A DNA stretch of 40,191 nt from Chara braunii (lineage: Eukaryota > Streptophyta > Charophyceae > Charales > Characeae): contig BFEA01000035.1 of the NCBI GenBank assembly GCA_003427395.1, forward strand, positions 4,806,255-4,846,445, written 5' to 3'. Of the stretch, positions 31,757 through 40,191 are shown one piece after another. The translations under genes and the position numbers were made by a program. Below the pieces are notes generated by a model that saw nothing but the letters and a program-made list of their open reading frames with translations, made no database searches and was not told where the DNA came from. Within the stretch, counting starts at the first letter, position 1. The number at the start of each line of letters is the position of its first letter.

Positions 31757-32207
31757 GACCAATTGTTTGTTTTGCTTTTTCTTTCCTTGTTTTGGCAGTG
31801 CCTGTTTGTCGGCGGTAGTTAGAATATTGGATGAATGAGTAGTTTAGTGTTGTAACCTTTGGCGGATTAGCGGACATCCTGCCTCTGATGAGGGGTCTGG
31901 TCCGACTGACATTTTGAAGTTTGACGATAAATAGGTAGACATTAGCGGGACTAATCCTCTTGGGCTCCCGCGACGTTTGGTTGACCGTGACGACGGTGAG
32001 CTGAAGCGCGGGGCGGAACGTGGAGAGAAGGTGGTTCTTGGGTGTGTAGGAACGTTTTGTGGAAACCCGGTTTGGTTTGTCATTGTCTACTTGTCTACCG
32101 TCACCTCGGTGACTGTGTGTTCCTTTGCACTGTGTGCCTTCACTATGTGTTTGCATCTGCTTTCACTGCGTGTTTGTCACTACTGTGTGTGAACCAACAT
32201 CATAATC
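31711..32207 (+). repeat. Pseudo-LTR, downstream copy
   Basis: Direct repeat of 26898-27395. It overlaps the last ~45 bases of the RT frame, supplying its stop codon. The sequence after it (ATAATCATATCG) differs from that after the upstream copy, which sets the boundary. Confidence 0.9.
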
Positions 32208-32612
32208 ATAATCATATCGAAATTATTTACCAAATTTAAAATAACAATTTTATTTTATTTTATTTTATTTTTTTGCCCGGTCGGGCAAGTGGCCCCGGGC
32301 CACTCTGGTAGCCTAGGGAATGACATTTTTTAAGATAGAATAAAAATGTAAATTTTAGAATGTAATTTTATTATGGAATGATTATTTAATTTTAGGATTT
32401 TTTTTTCTGTTGCCCTAAATAGGGCCAGTTTATTAGTTTTCAATTTCGTTAAGAAAATAAAATATGTCCGTTTTGACGAAATTGTTGTTCCCCCAACTTT
32501 CCTCTGATCTTCCCATTGCGTTACATGTAACATTTCGGTTACTAGAACTTTTTGCATGGCAACTTGGATAAGCGCCATGTGAATTTGAGAGTTTGTGATG
32601 GCCCGTGTATTA
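32208..32612. other. AT-rich flank with two GC palindromes
   Basis: No gene. TTGCCCGGTCGGGCAA and GTGGCCCCGGGCCAC are adjacent short hairpins near 32273-32312, then GGTAGCCTAGGGAATGAC. A similar CCTAGGCTAC word in inverse orientation lies at 26699-26710, on the other side of the Penelope-like element. It may have inserted into a foldback. Confidence 0.4.
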
Positions 32613-32613
32613 A

Positions 32614-32692
32614 CACCAGCGCTCACCCCTGATGATGGCCGGTGTCTGGCGGCCCGGCCGAAACACGTGTAGGGTACTTCCCGCCAGTTGTG
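32614..32692 (+). ncRNA. Hammerhead-ribozyme-like motif 2
   Basis: CTGATGA is at 32629-32635. After one extra T, a perfect 6-bp stem II follows (GGCCGG 32637-32642 with CCGGCC 32654-32659, 11-base loop), then GAAA at 32660-32663. Stem III is the palindrome ACACGTGT (32663-32670) with no loop, followed by A at 32671, the predicted cleavage position (GTA). Stem I pairs directly: CCC and A (32625-32628) with GGGT (32672-32675). After an internal loop a further 3 bp pair (GCG 32619-32621 with CGC 32682-32684). All core residues are present. A zero-loop stem III is typical of hammerheads thought to work as dimers. It lies about 400 bp downstream of the Penelope-like element, a class known to carry hammerheads. 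Activity is not shown. Confidence 0.7.
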
Positions 32693-32990
32693 CTTCAGGT
32701 TCATGACGCTCGGCACTTTCCGTGCTCTGTGTCACTTTCGCTGTGCTTTATTGTTTATCTTAATCCGATTGATGCGCTCGGGGTTTCTTTCTTTCTTTTC
32801 CTTCCTTCTACTTCCTTCTTTGTCTTGTCTGAGTCTTGTCTTGTCTCTCTGCATCTGAGTGCTTGCACTTATGCCATGTATGTCGCTAATCTTAACACGG
32901 GCATGTAGAAAAAATTGCTTTGCCGGGATTTAGTGGTAATTAGAACCTTTAATGAGATTCAAGATTTAGGCTCTTTGCTTCAGGTTTTCT

Positions 32991-33070
32991 TGAATTTTCT
33001 TGAATTTTCTTGAATTTTCTTGAATTTTCTTGAATTTTCTTGAATTTTCTTGAATTTTCTTGAATTTTCG
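32991..33070. repeat. 10-bp tandem repeat, 8 copies
   Basis: Eight consecutive units of TGAATTTTCT, the last ending CG. The array is virtually perfect, so it is recently expanded. Confidence 0.95.
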
Positions 33071-33075
33071 TTGTT

Positions 33076-33205
33076 GTTCTCTGTCGAAGCCGGGTAATGT
33101 CCCCGGTATCTCAAATTGTTTTCTATATTTTCATAAGTGACGCTAGGCCTGGTTCCTAGCACGTGTTGTTCCCATAAATAGATTGAAGCACTATTAAAAA
33201 AAACA
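33076..33205 (+). mobile_element. Retroposon 3' end with LINE tail (variant stem)
   Basis: CTCTGTCGAAGCCGGGTAATG, then CGGTATCTCAAATTG and GTGACGCTAGGCCTGGTTCC to AAATAGATTGAAGC, then an A-rich tail. This is the same 3' region as at 18690-18846 and 24478-24660. Stem 1 is GCTAGG/CCTAGC, a compensated change relative to the other copies. Confidence 0.7.
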
Positions 33206-33666
33206 AAAAAACAAAAGGGGCTCTTTGCTTCTTGCTTTGGTGTGCCTTGTAATTGAACCTTGCTCTCTTCCTGTGCGTGTGGTCTCTCTCATCCATTTCC
33301 TCCATTGTGCCTTAATTTTATTGTCGTTGGCCACGTTAATTGTATTCGCCTCACTCTTCCTTTTCTGCTTCTTGATCTGAATTGTCTTCCCTCCACCTGA
33401 CTTCTTCTTGGCACCTGCGCATGCGGCACATCCTGTCCTGGCTCAAGCCTATGCATCCCTTTGAATGCTATGTATGCGAGGTGGGCGGCGTACATCCCGT
33501 ACAGCAGGGGGGTTGGGGGCCGGTGCGCACAGTGAGCGCTTCCCCGAACACGACGTACCCTCATGTTGGTTGCACTAGACCGGAAAAATAGCTTGTGTAG
33601 GGTGCATTGTGTTTGTGGAGAGATTGAACCCTGATAACGAACGTATACAAGGTCAGTCTGGTGCAG
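33206..33666. other. No gene seen
   Basis: T/C-rich sequence with no supported coding frame. A GCATCCTGTCC-type word and GTGCGCACAG occur once each. Nothing recognised. Confidence 0.45.
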
Positions 33667-33680
33667 CCCCCCCCCCCCCC

Positions 33681-33770
<90 letters not shown>
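33667..33770. repeat. C25 run and (CT)n microsatellite
   Basis: About 25 C residues followed by ~40 CT units with one CCCTCT interruption. Strand asymmetry is extreme: pure pyrimidine over 100 bases. Confidence 0.95.
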
Positions 33771-33773
<3 letters not shown>

Positions 33774-33863
33774 GATGCACAAGAAAAAGTAATATGCTTT
33801 TAAAATTCGAAATAAAAACACCAAAAGACCTCCTTCTTCTTTTTCCCGTATATTAGACTTCGG

Positions 33864-34027
33864 GGGCCAAGTCCCACTAGCAGCGTTGAGCTACCTCAAC
33901 GCCTGAATCTGGACGTGTTTGTCGAGACGTGCAGTTCAGGAAACTCAACACCATTTCTGCACATCTCTGCAAAAGCGTCCAGATTCAGGCGTTGAGGTAA
34001 CTCAACGCTGCTAGTGGGACTTGGCCC
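33864..34027. mobile_element. 164-bp foldback MITE, CGG target duplication
   Basis: The 52-bp TIRs (33864-33915 and 33976-34027) differ at one position. The left end is GGGCCAAGTCCCACTAGC and the right end its inverse. CGG is present on both sides (33861-33863 and 34028-34030). Each TIR contains its own small hairpin (CGTTGAG and CTCAACG around 33886). The centre also mirrors (GTGCAG with CTGCAC), leaving a loop of about 22 bases. Its TIR matches that of the element inserted in U6 at 12977-13639, and both have 3-bp CNG duplications. Confidence 0.85.
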
Positions 34028-34030
34028 CGG

Positions 34031-34410
34031 GGGCTGCTGCCCCACGGTGTTTTTTTTTTTTTTTTAGCCTTGGAAATCCCACGAACAATTGGTTCGTGGG
34101 TAGATTGCATGTGAGTACAACGGGGTTTTTGTACTCGTGTACGTGAGTTCTGACCGATGTGTTCTCAGTTTTAAAAAGTGAAATTTGTCAGAAACAGTTT
34201 CTCGAAAACTAGCCAGCAAAGCAATGAGTATTTTTTCAATTAAACAAAAATCAAAATTGTGTTCGACTCATCACAAAAGGTAATACTTCGTATCAACCGT
34301 ATTTTCGAGTTATTGCCTCAAAATCAATCGAGCAAGCTCACAGGTCGCCGCCTTGGTTTCAATGTGTACAGGTAAATAACATATTAATACATTTTGATAT
34401 TCGTGAATTT
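34031..34410. other. No gene seen
   Basis: AT-rich non-coding sequence. ATCCCACGAACAATTGG with TTCGTGGGTAGAT forms a short inverted repeat near 34075-34105. Confidence 0.4.
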
Positions 34411-34760
34411 CTGCTTTTTCTTTTTCTTGCATCTGAGGCAGCCCTCTATTGTCAGTCTGCAGTCGGCACGGATTGCTCGTCTGATGCTTGCCTTAAAGTG
34501 GAACACATGCTGTAAGATACAGGGTTCCTCTCCTCTGGACACCCTTGCATTTCTTGCATTCCAAATGGTCTCCATCAGAGCTTCTATGCATGCCAAGGGC
34601 ACATACCCCCAGTCGGACTTGAAGGCCATGTGGGGGAAAAGAATTCCATAGAGCATATATTCATCATACCATGGGTAGGCATTTTCTGTAATCCTCCTCC
34701 AGTGGATTTTTCACCATTCGATTAGCCCGTCCACCATAGGGCAGAATAGCCAGAGGTAGG
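34411..34760 (-). pseudogene. LINE ORF2 C-terminal fragment
   Basis: The minus-strand frame reads WRRITENAYPWYDEY, HMAFKSDWGYVP, LACIEALMETIWNARNARV and, after a gap, IRRAIRADCRLT. A conserved WNARN motif followed by an Ile-Arg/Ala-Asp helix is characteristic of the C-terminus of plant L1-type ORF2 proteins. An in-frame TGA lies upstream (EW then stop). The frame ends in a run of Lys codons near 34411. No RT core or typical tail is attached. Confidence 0.65.
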
Positions 34761-35427
34761 CATATGATCCCCAACCCCAATTACACGGGAGGCAGGGACT
34801 CGATTGACATCCCTTCAGTTACTAACCAGACGGCAGTAGGGACGTCATTAGACACTCCTCAGGATGTCCTCGGACTCCGAGGACGAATCCTCAGGGAAAT
34901 TTTGGAATTTTGGCGGCGCCGTTCCACCTAGTATCCTCTGAGCGTCGGCTTTAGAACTAGTCCTAAGAGTGATGTCAGGGGGGAAAAAAACGAAAAACAA
35001 AAGAAACAGTTGTGCTTTAGGCTTTCGGCCAACAGGGTGGCACCGCGATCCGGATTCTGGGTTGTAAATTGTAAGGTACCACTGCGTGCATGCCCTCTCC
35101 TCTCCGTGAGACACGGATCCTTCGGCTCCACATGACCTCCCGAGGTCCATTGGAGCCAAGGACGATTTGGCTGGGAATCCTCGGACCTCAAGGGATTTTT
35201 TTTTATTTTATTTTTTTTGAAATACCAGGGCTATTACCTGGCTTTGGCTAAGAACAATCTTTTTTTTTTTTTCCTCACAGTCTACTCGGAGTGACCGAAC
35301 CGAAATTGCCGAGAACCGAGCTCAGCGTCCCCCATATGGTGATGATGATGAGCTTCTGCTGATTCTATGTAAACTATGAGATAATCATACTAGTGATGAT
35401 GATGCTAATGACAATGATGATTAGTAG
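34761..35427. other. No gene seen; short GATGAT repeats
   Basis: Non-coding. CTCGGACTCCGAGGACGAATCC near 34871 contains a small palindrome. T-runs lie at 35198-35217 and 35260-35271. GATGATGATGA occurs near 35340 and 35393. Confidence 0.45.
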
Positions 35428-36345
35428 ATAAAAAATATAGAAGACTATACTATATCAGCAAATTTTGGCCTCCTAATCCTAGAACAACTTCTAGCCCTCC
35501 CTATACCCGGACATAACAACTCAGAGACAATGCCATCCTAACCAATATCAACCAAAGTTGACATGTTCTCGCCACCTGGACTATCCCCGGACCCATAGGT
35601 TGTCTAGGCAGGCCCCCCCGGTGTCCACTGGATTGCCTTCCTCCCTCAACAAAACCCCAAATCTCTCTACAAGGCCTCAGACTCCTGCCAATTGCAGGTT
35701 ACAGGGCATTGCCCCAGCTCCGACCAGCGTCGTTCTGGCATCGGCAAACCAGGGGCACAGAACAAAGCAACTCTGCCAATATCAGTCCAGATTCGACCAT
35801 CTTTGAAATCCTATATCCCAAATGAGGAAGAAGGCCAGATGCTGCCAAGAATTACAGAACACTAGACAAGGTTATTTTTGTTTTTTTGATGATGATGTTG
35901 ATGATGATGAGTGTGTAAAAATATAGAAGACTATGCTATGTCAGCAATTATGGTCTCCTAATCCTAGAACAACTCCTAGCCCTCCCTGTACCAAGACATT
36001 ACATCTCAGAGACAATGCCATCCTAACTAATGCCAACCGTAGCTGACTTGTTCTCGCCACCTAGACTATCCTTGGACCCATAGGTTGTCAAGGCAGTCCC
36101 CCCCGGTTCGCCACTGGATTGCCTTCCTCCCTCGACAAATTCTCAGATCTCTACAATGCCTCACACTCCTGCCATTTGCAGGTTACAGGGCAACACCCCA
36201 GCTCCGGCCAGCGTCGTTCTGGCATCGACAAAGCAAGGGCATAAAACAAAGCAACTTTGCAGATATCAGTCCAGATTCGACCATCTCTGAAATCCTATAG
36301 CCCGAATGAGGAAGAAGATCAGATGTTGTAAAAAATTACAGAACA
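35428..36345 (-). repeat. ~470-bp direct duplication of modular repeat
   Basis: Copy A (about 35428-35868) and copy B (about 35917-36343) share order and sequence: ATATAGAAGACTAT, CTCCTAATCCTAGAACAAC, CATAGGTTGTC, CACTGGATTGCCTTCC, GCAGGTTACAGGGCA, CAGCGTCGTTCTGGCATCG, CAGTCCAGATTCGACCATC, ending in ATTACAGAACAC. The GCAGGTTACAGGGCA to GTTCTGGCATCG part is the inverse complement of modules in the retroposons at 17.8 and 24.1 kb, so this is the same family on the minus strand. GATGATGATG repeats precede each copy. Confidence 0.7.
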
Positions 36346-36830
36346 CCAAAACGTTTGATATAACATGATTGAAGACTATGAAATTTTGAAGGACTTGTTC
36401 TGTTGAAGTTAATCACCCCCCTCCCCTCATTCCCACCCTATCCCAATGCTGCCTCCACCGAAACGGATTACCCAGATCATAGGCATCCCATCTCAGCCCC
36501 AACTTGCGACAATCCCACATTCCCCGCCATTATCCCTCAAAGGCATACAGTTTCCTCCCAAAGTATGCCTCTGGCCACCTTTTACCCTAGTCTGCCCCCG
36601 CTGGGATGTGTATCCCCACCCCAACCCCAAAATCGAGCAACCCACTAAATCCGCTCGCACCCCCTCCAAGGCTTCACCTCCCACCTGGTGTCTCCCCTGC
36701 AGAGTGGAGCTCTCCCCTGTTCACTCCATCTTTCATCCATCAAGTAAAAAACGTTCATGCACAGAGAGGAGAATATAGATACCAGGAACAGGCATTCGAA
36801 CCAAAGAAATTTACGCTGGAGAAATTTTGA
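36346..36830. other. C-rich non-coding DNA
   Basis: C/A-rich on the plus strand with several overlapping open frames that reflect composition only. No domain is recognised. Confidence 0.45.
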
Positions 36831-37038
36831 AGACCAGGTTTTTATAAAAGAATTAGATAAGAGTCATCTCATGGAAGCAAATGCAGCAAAAATTAAAACA
36901 TGGAAAGTAAAAATGCAGACTAGAGAAATCTAGAAGACCAGGTTTCTGCAATAGAATTGGATGAGAGTCAGCTTATGGAAGCAAATGCAGCGAAAACAAA
37001 ACCATGGAAAGTGAAAATGTAGATTGGAGATTCAAAAA
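36831..37038. repeat. 104-bp tandem duplication
   Basis: Two adjacent copies starting AGACCAGGTTT and containing ATGGAAGCAAATGCAGC and CATGGAAAGT. They are about 85% identical. Confidence 0.8.
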
Positions 37039-37263
37039 TTCAAAATGTATGAATTTAGGTATTAAAAATACCAATCATCTTAGTTCTAGGAGTTGAGAGT
37101 TTGATGATTCTGGAATATTCAGGAGTATTATTTAGATATTTAGAAGTCTAGAAATTTAATTTTGATCATTAATTAGGATATTATTTTAGTGGAAAGAATT
37201 GAATGGTTATTAGGATGATTTAATTTATATTTATGATGATTGGATGTTGATTAGCTCTGATGT
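37039..37263. other. AT-rich DNA, nothing recognised
   Basis: No coding frame, RNA gene or defined repeat. Confidence 0.5.
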
Positions 37264-37440
37264 GGTTGCCATGCGCGAGCAGACAGCACACGAGCAGGCG
37301 GCGTCAGCATGCAAGTAGTCAACGCTCTAGCAGCCAGCGCACGAACAACCATCACGCTAGTAGCTAGTGCATGAGCAGCCATCATGCGCGCAGCCAGCGC
37401 ACGAACAGCCAGCACACTAGTAGCCAGCACAGCTTCCAGC
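37264..37440. repeat. GCAGCCAGCGCACGA minisatellite
   Basis: Irregular tandem units of 12-30 bp built from AGCAGCCA, GCGCACGAACA and CTAGTAGC words (for example CAGCCAGCGCACGAACA twice). Confidence 0.75.
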
Positions 37441-37889
37441 ACCCACACAGCCATGCCCGCTGACCATATAGAGAAAAATTGGTTCTACTCTATTGACATT
37501 CAAATAAGAACAAAAGAGAACAAAACATACGAGATTTTGAAAAAAAAAAAAAAAGTGAGATGCACCCCCCCTCCCTCTTTTCTCTAAGAATCCCTAATCC
37601 CTACCCCTCTCGCGCTACCTCATCTCCTCCCACTCTCCCTCCCCCCTCCTACATATTCAGCCCCCTCCCCCATCCTCCCCTTCTCCACTTTCTACCATCC
37701 TCTCCCCCCATCTCCCATCTCCTACCCCAGAAAAAAGAGGGTGAAGTTGAAGGGTATGAGAGAGGAGGGAAAGAAGGAGAGAGAAAGACTACCAATGAAA
37801 AGAGGTAACCAAGAGTGGATGATAATGATAATGATGATAATGATGATGATGAAGCTGTTACCCTTCTAAAAGAGTGTCTCTCTTCTCAG
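37441..37889. other. CT-rich and purine-rich tracts, no gene
   Basis: An A15 run at 37540, then a C/T-rich block (37565-37730) and a GAGA-rich block. Open frames here reflect composition only. Confidence 0.5.
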
Positions 37890-37891
37890 TA

Positions 37892-37935
<44 letters not shown>
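37890..37935. repeat. (ATG)n microsatellite
   Basis: Fourteen or so ATG/TGA triplets. Related shorter GATGAT tracts occur nearby (37820-37850, 37970-38000). Confidence 0.95.
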
Positions 37936-38464
37936 GATAATGATTATGATAATTAACGATGATCATGATGACAAAATTGAAGATGAAGCTGATGATGACA
38001 ACCATCTTGATAATGATACCACTGCTGCCTTGCTGCTGCTCTGTTCCTGTAGAAAGCTCGCTATCTCCTTCATTCACCCCGCAGCCCGTACTTGTCATCA
38101 CGACACTTCAACCAAAGAGGTACTCTTACCACCTCCAGGTCATGCGCTCTCCATCGCCAGCACTTGCTCCACAACGAATACATGAAGACAAAGCCATGCC
38201 TCTCAATCACTTATTCCCCTCGCCAGCAAGCAGCCCGAATAGATGATGATGAAGATACGTGTGCCGCATGATGAGCGTACTCCTGGCATTGATGACTACA
38301 AAACCCCATCGCACCCACTCTGCATGACGAACAGTATTCCAGCATCCTTGTCAAGAAAGTATGCTCCCTCACGAAAACCAACCTCCCCTTCTCTCTGCGC
38401 ACCAGCCTGTGGTGCCGCTAGAGGAAAGTACGAAGCAAGCACTCCCCCTTCATAGCCAAAAATA

Positions 38465-38640
38465 GCAGCCTGCCTTCTGCCTGCCAGCAGAAGCGCCCGC
38501 CAGCAGCAGCGCCCACCAGCAGCAGCGCTTCCGCCAGCAGCGCCCGCCAGCAGGCACCCGCCATCAGCAGTGCCTGCCAGCAGCGCTTCCGCCAGCAGCA
38601 CCCTCCATCAGCAGCACCCGCCAGTAGGCACCCGCCCTGG
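38465..38640. repeat. CAGCAGCGCCCGC minisatellite
   Basis: Irregular units of CGCCAGCAG, CGCTTCCGCCAGCAG and CACCCGCCATCAG. GC-rich and open in several frames because of its composition. Confidence 0.85.
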
Positions 38641-38659
38641 ACCCCAAGGATTTGTCTTC

Positions 38660-39026
38660 GGAGCGTTGTCACATTTTGATTTGGAATTTCAACTCGAAGG
38701 ACAGGAGTACAGAGACGAAATGCTTGGAATAGCGTCCCCGAGGAGTGTCTAATAACGCCCTAGCTGTCACTCTCATTGTCTGGAGCCACATGACTGGTGC
38801 TTGCTTCTGAACCCGGAATTTCTTCAGGGCATGCCTCAGCTGTCTGGTATCTATGGGATCTAGCCAGTGAGACGAGTAGGGGGGTTCGCTTATGGATTTT
38901 CTGTTGGACTGCTACTCCCGTCTTGGATCTGTAAAATTGCCGTGGATGAATCTGGGTATGTGGATGGGACCGTCAGAATCTCTGTTTCCATACGGATTGC
39001 TTCTCTGAGTTATCTCCCCCTGCTCC
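38660..39026. other. No gene supported
   Basis: May include further decayed LINE coding sequence on the minus strand, but no frame or motif holds. Confidence 0.35.
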
Positions 39027-39420
39027 TCAGATCAATGATCCATGTTGAATCTTCACCCCCTCCCCCAGATCTGGCCTTAGTACTAGCCAGATCCCGGTCG
39101 GGTTTGAAGGTAACCGAAGCCGGGTGCCTTCGGTGTTCGCCACTGCTGGACTGAGGAGGTGAGTACAGGCCCTGCCAACCGCCTCCTTCAAGTGTCCTAA
39201 AAGCATCATGAATATGTTGTGCAGTCCCGGAAGCTTCCTTCTCAAGGCCGCCTGATCCATCGAATCTCCTTCATTCTCATCCCAAAAACATCTCCGATTT
39301 TTACGACTCCTGCGGAACGAAGATAGGTGATCGGCAATCCCACAGTTGCCAGAAGGGCTTTGGGGCTAGAGTCGGAGGACTGGAATGTGCTTAGTACAGG
39401 GACTGTTTTTTGACCCAGGT
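39027..39420 (-). pseudogene. LINE ORF2 fragment (region after RT), frameshifted
   Basis: On the minus strand, STFQSSDSSPKALLATVG and AGVVKIGDVFGMRMKEI are followed, after a frame change near 39255, by DQAALRRKLPGLHNIF. The same layout occurs in the intact LINE (RGVLRVEDMWDD, then RSVEELWEKLGRL, around 11292-11379). It is the segment between the RT and the C-terminal CCHC. It is truncated on both sides. Confidence 0.6.
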
Positions 39421-39490
39421 AGGGTAGTCTTTCTGTTCTAAATTTGTTCTCCCCCAAATATTGCAGAGAATAGGGTAGGGTAATCCGTTT

Positions 39491-39542
39491 GGACCCCTTT
39501 TCCTGCAAGTGCAGCTCCCCACCAAATTGATGGATCTGGAGC
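39491..39542 (+). mobile_element. Degenerate LINE-type tail
   Basis: TTTGGACCCCTTTTCCTGCAAG, then GTGCAGCTCCCCACCAAATTG and TGGAGCAACC. Stem 2 (GCTCC/GGAGC) is retained and stem 1 is lost. An A-rich stretch (GGAAAAAAAAAGAAAAG) lies at about 39610. Confidence 0.55.
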
Positions 39543-39734
39543 AACCGGACGACTGCAGCTGGGTAGGGCTGCTCTTAATCACCCTTCCCAAACAGCCAGT
39601 CGGGCTTCGGAAAAAAAAAGAAAAGAAGAAAAAGAAATGTAATCTTGAGTCTGTGTCTGGTCAGAGTAGGGTAGCCAAGATTAGGGTAGGGGGTGATCTT
39701 GAGTGTGCTCAGAAGTGCAGTCAGTCAGTGATTT

Positions 39735-39860
39735 GCTGCTGCTGATGTCTTCCCTGAGTTTTGTGCAAAGTGTCTCGTAAAGTTTTCCATGTCCTGGTTT
39801 CCCAGCCAAATCTTTCGCCTGACCAATCAACCAAGTCAGCTATTGCTTCCTTGGTGATGC
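39735..39860 (-). pseudogene. Possible LINE ORF2 fragment
   Basis: A short minus-strand frame reads IADLVDWSGERFGWETRTW, then KTLRDTLHKTQGR, resembling the post-RT segment of LINE ORF2 (compare the intact copy near 11300-11380). Too short to be sure. Confidence 0.4.
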
Positions 39861-40035
39861 TTGCCGTGCTGGTGTTGCCTCGTCCATAGATCTGTGTCTC
39901 TGTATCCGGGGTGCAAGACCCAGATGGACGGATTCTTTATTTCTGGCCATTGATCTTTTTTTTTTCGAAAAAGAACTGCCCAAGGTAATGCTAGGGGTGC
40001 TGATAGGAGCAGGCACCGCTAACATACCCGGGGAG

Positions 40036-40088
40036 GCTCCATCTATTGGTGGGGAGCAGCACCTGCTGGAAACCGGGTCCAGCGTCCC
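40036..40088 (-). mobile_element. LINE-type tail, minus strand
   Basis: The inverse reads GGGACGCTGGACCCGGTTTCC, then AGCAGGTGCTGCTCCCC and ACCAATAGATGGAGC. Stem 1 is GCTGGA/TCCAGC and stem 2 GCTCC/GGAGC. No A-run follows on the minus strand. The body would extend beyond the window. Confidence 0.75.
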
Positions 40089-40169
40089 TGAACAATATAA
40101 TGGTTGCTGGTTAGGATTGCCGGAATGGTTGCTTTGACAGAACTGGCAGTAAATTAAAGCTGCAGAGTG

Positions 40170-40191
40170 TTTTTTTTTTTTTTTTTTTTTT
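40170..40191. repeat. Poly-T at window end
   Basis: At least 22 T residues running off the window, probably the A-tail of a minus-strand retroposon. Confidence 0.8.

Larger units (their letters stand above)
26898..32207 (+). mobile_element. Penelope-like element with N-terminal GIY-YIG
   Basis: Two ~497-bp direct repeats (26898-27395 and 31711-32207, about 98% identical) enclose one long decayed reading frame. In order it encodes a CCHC knuckle, a basic charged coiled region, a SAP-like segment, a GIY-YIG endonuclease and a reverse transcriptase. Direct terminal repeats (pseudo-LTRs) and GIY-YIG plus RT define Penelope-like elements. The endonuclease lying before the RT places it with the permuted-domain group (Chlamys/Naiad type) known in green algae, protists and invertebrates. 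There is no integrase, protease or RNase H, which argues against an LTR retrotransposon. Low divergence between the repeats suggests a fairly recent insertion despite the many stops. Target duplication was not identified. Confidence 0.85.

Noticed and set aside
33289-33824. Open frames of Arg-Glu or Leu-Ser repeats
   Set aside because: They are translations of the (CT)n microsatellite in different frames, not genes.
36403-36830. Proline-rich overlapping open frames
   Set aside because: All plus-strand frames are open because the DNA is C-rich; no start context, domain or homology supports coding.
37264-38640. CRISPR-like or host-gene repeats in the GCAGCC and CAGCAG arrays
   Set aside because: Unit lengths are irregular, there are no unique spacers of constant size, and the context is eukaryotic; they are minisatellites.

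Overview
This is a repeat-dominated stretch of a eukaryotic nuclear genome. I find no intact host gene, no tRNA or rRNA gene, and no bacterial-style operon. Almost everything recognisable is a retroelement, a short non-autonomous DNA transposon, a small-RNA-derived pseudogene or a simple repeat, often nested. The green lineage is the best guess: the main LINE has a plant L1-type endonuclease/reverse transcriptase, and the second retroelement is a Penelope-like element with its GIY-YIG domain before the RT, an arrangement known from green algae and protists. A streptophyte alga with a large repetitive genome would fit, but the species cannot be fixed from the sequence.

Layout. 1-4,800: three U6 snRNA fragments around a hammerhead-ribozyme-like core (about 1260-1324), then a cluster of short inverted-repeat elements ending in AGGGCRTACTCACAC (2.1-4.2 kb) and a foldback at 4.27-4.62 kb. 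5,727-12,893: a nearly full-length LINE (ORF1, ORF2, 3' UTR), broken mostly by in-frame stop codons. 12,941-13,680: a U6 pseudogene split by a 663-bp terminal-inverted-repeat element with a 3-bp CTG target duplication. 13.9-16 kb: several MITE-like foldbacks. 16.1-17.6 kb, minus strand: a decayed glutamine-rich coding region. 17.7-25.4 kb: retroposons, LINE 3' fragments and TTAA-flanked MITEs. 26,898-32,207: a Penelope-like element bounded by two ~497-bp direct repeats. 32.6 kb: a second, better hammerhead-like motif. 33-40 kb: another CNG-flanked MITE, tandem repeats, microsatellites and further LINE fragments.

How the parts relate. A short 3' tail (two stem-loops, then poly-A) occurs about ten times. 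It sits downstream of LINE coding remnants on the minus strand at ~20.2 and ~23.0 kb, and also ends non-coding retroposons at ~18.8, 24.6 and 33.2 kb. That is the pattern of a LINE machinery mobilising non-autonomous partners through a shared 3' tail. The first stem changes on both sides together between copies, which supports a selected RNA structure. The large LINE at 5.7-12.9 kb lacks this tail, so at least two LINE lineages are present.

Most promising for novelty: (1) the Penelope-like element with a CCHC knuckle, a basic coiled region and a SAP-like segment ahead of GIY-YIG and RT; (2) the covarying LINE/SINE tail; (3) the DNA-transposon family with TIR GGGCCNNGNCCCACTAGC and CNG target duplications, one copy inside U6; (4) two hammerhead-like motifs. 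All coordinates come from reading by eye; element boundaries are approximate unless target duplications are stated.
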